From Proteromonas lacertae (lineage: Eukaryota; Sar; Bigyra; Opalinata; Proteromonadidae), in contig NGBS01000008.1 of NCBI GenBank assembly GCA_002245135.1, forward strand, positions 1 through 64,000: a DNA stretch of 64,000 bases. The letters run 5' to 3'. A program made the translations under genes and the position numbers. The notes beneath the pieces are model-generated. The model saw nothing but the letters and a program-made list of their open reading frames with translations. It had not been told where the DNA came from and searched no databases. Positions 62,301 to 64,000 of this stretch are shown here, in pieces. How positions within the stretch are numbered: position 1 is the stretch's first letter; each line of letters starts with the position of its first letter.

Positions 62301-63495
62301 TACACTTTTTGAAGAGTCTATTTCCAGAATTCAAATCTCATTTCATTCCATTCCTACCAGAAGTAATGAAAATTATACAAAGATATTGGAATATACATTT
62401 ACAAATCTGTTTGTCTTTAATAGATGAAATGATATGTTTATTACATTGTAATATCAGGACATTTGTCCCACAGATTGATTTATTGACATTAACTGTATTA
62501 TCAGATGTAAATCCAAACAATTATGAAAAAATAAATCAAGTATTAGCAACAGTTGAACCAATTTGTCATTTTCTTTTCAGACATAATACATCAATTCTAA
62601 ATGCATTATTTCATGTCTTTAATAGTGAAGATTGTTCATTAATACTTAAAATACAGTGTCTTAAGTGTATTGATAATTTAACTCATGATAATTCTGTGTA
62701 TTTACATGGTCAATTGATTGTTAATAATTGTTTGTACATTTTAAAGAAATATCGTTCTGTAAAACCTGTAGTAGATTATGTTACTAAAATATTGTGTAAC
62801 TTGTTGTTGATTTTAAGAGAAGATTTTAATTGCTTTATTAATACAATAGAAAGAGTGTTAGTGGAATGTAATATTGAAGCTTACAATTATCAGAATTATG
62901 TGAATATATTGATATTTCAAAAACCACTACCTCAATTAGAACCATTAAAGTGGGAAAATAGTAGATATTTTTCTAATAATAACAATACATATTATATATA
63001 CAATAATACACTTTCTTCTACTACATCTTCTGCAACTACTGTTGCTAATACAATTACCAATGGAAATTTGATTAATCCTTTTACAGATACTCAACAAATA
63101 TGTGTTATTGAAGATAGAATTAATCAATTGGAAGAGTTTAAACAATGTTGGATTTGTCCAATTAAATCAACATCTGTATATATATATATATATTATTATT
63201 ATTATCTAATATGTTATTTAGGATTTATATTTGGATTGGTATCACAAACTAGTCAGTTCATTTTTAAAATATTCTCCCTGTAACATATTTAGATTGTGTA
63301 GTTCCATAACACATTTTCCTTTATTAAAAGAATTATTTAATTATGCTGTTAGTTCCTGTTGGGATTGTTTAAGTGATAATGATAAGAAGTTATTTGCTAG
63401 TTATTTAAAGACTGTAATTGTTCAACCAAATGTTCCTGTTGAGATATTGGAATGTGTATTATCACTTTGTGAATACTTTGATAGACATGAACTTG

Positions 63496-63533
<38 letters not shown>

Positions 63534-64000
63534 AATAATAGACTTTGGACATTGAAACATCGTTATTAACACAAACATCAATCCAATGTGAATCATTTAG
63601 TAAATCATTAAGAGCATCAGAAGCTGCATTCAGAAAAGATTCAAAGAATATTGATGAGTTAATCAAGTTATATACATCATTACATTATCGTGATGCTGCT
63701 GTATAAAAATACATATTTTATTATTATTATTATTATGAAATAGACTGGAATAATAGATATAATCAAAAAGAAAAGTCATTTACCCATTGATGTAGGAGCA
63801 GAATGGTGTGAACAGTTAGGAAGATGGTCTGATGCATTAGATATATATGAAAAAAGTACAGAGCCAAATTCACTCGAAGTTATATCAGGAAAAATACACT
63901 GTTACTTTGGAAGAGGTGAATATCATGAGATGATGCCATTAGTGAATAATATCCAAGATTATCAAGCCAAATCAGCTAAAGAATATGAAATATTGAAGAA
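59323..64000 (+). CDS. TOR: TOR kinase, N-terminal HEAT and start of FAT domain (partial)
   Basis: The gene runs off the right edge; kinase and FRB domains lie outside. MDLLLPFYDELTSN starts a long HEAT solenoid through about ten short introns. Matches to mTOR: the segment with FRNIIQSKMSIPLVSEM, HFIPFLPEVMKIIQRYWN and IRTFVPQIDLLTL aligns with mTOR's central HEAT region, and the FAT start DWYHKLVSSFLKYSP, LLKELFNYAVSSCWDCLS aligns with mTOR EWLRRLSLELLKDSS, MARDLFNAAFVSCWSELN. A polyN/E insert (around 61.9-62.0 kb) and a Ser/Thr linker (~63.0 kb) are local expansions. TOR is the master growth kinase in TORC1/TORC2. Upstream is TTTGAAACGAATAG, as before other genes here. Confidence 0.9.

Noticed and set aside
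63490-63535. (TA)n runs here and elsewhere as satellite or regulatory repeats
   Set aside because: They are the TA-rich bodies of short introns, bounded by GT and TAG.

Overview
The window is a gene-dense stretch of a strongly AT-rich nuclear genome from a single-celled eukaryote with ordinary aerobic mitochondria: it encodes a mitochondrial initiation factor 2 and a glycine-cleavage H protein. TAA, TAG and TGA all end reading frames, so the code looks standard. Asparagine, glutamine and serine runs recall social amoebae, but the gene structure differs. Almost every gene is cut by very short GTA...TAG introns (mostly 25-50 bases, often TA-rich), and three introns look like AT-AC introns of the minor (U12) spliceosome. 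An amoebozoan-like protist is my best guess; an early-branching opisthokont is not excluded. I cannot name the species.

Layout. 1-7.4 kb: a frame-disrupted gene, a small secreted protein, a coiled-coil protein, a DHHC palmitoyltransferase, the proteasome subunit SEM1/DSS1 and a pseudokinase-LRR protein. 7.5-10.8 kb: exocyst Sec6 with an N-terminal zinc finger, and a 55-residue membrane protein. 10.9-20.3 kb: a tandem array of TKL-like kinases (two apparently active, one pseudokinase, one remnant) alternating with an unknown gene and its decayed copy; the active kinases carry a repeated W-rich domain I do not recognise. 20.4-30 kb: URM1, an LRR protein with a myristoylation-like N-terminus, a PHD/Tudor-like chromatin protein, three tandem secreted GPI-anchor-like paralogues, a borealin-like protein, DPM1 and GcvH. 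30-42 kb: one enormous class C GPCR with about nine tandem bacterial-type Venus-flytrap modules before the 7TM domain. 42-48 kb: a SPRY-like protein, a degenerate pseudokinase and mitochondrial IF2. 48-64 kb: an EF-hand coiled-coil protein, an unknown mitochondrial-looking protein, OST3/OST6, an SLC44 choline-transporter-like protein, a G-protein-coupled receptor kinase with an RGS domain, METTL5, VPS25 and the first part of TOR kinase.

Themes. Secretory and surface functions (DPM1, OST3/6, GPI-like proteins, SLC44) sit beside signalling (giant GPCR, GRK, TKL kinases, TOR). Genes are often divergent with 40-100 bp between start codons, and several of these intervals contain an inverted repeat built on TCAA/TTGA half-sites about 20-50 bp upstream of the ATG. 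Several conserved genes show single-base frame discrepancies, some at homopolymers. Because they hit otherwise intact housekeeping genes, sequence errors are at least as likely as decay, and every 'broken' call should be read with that in mind.
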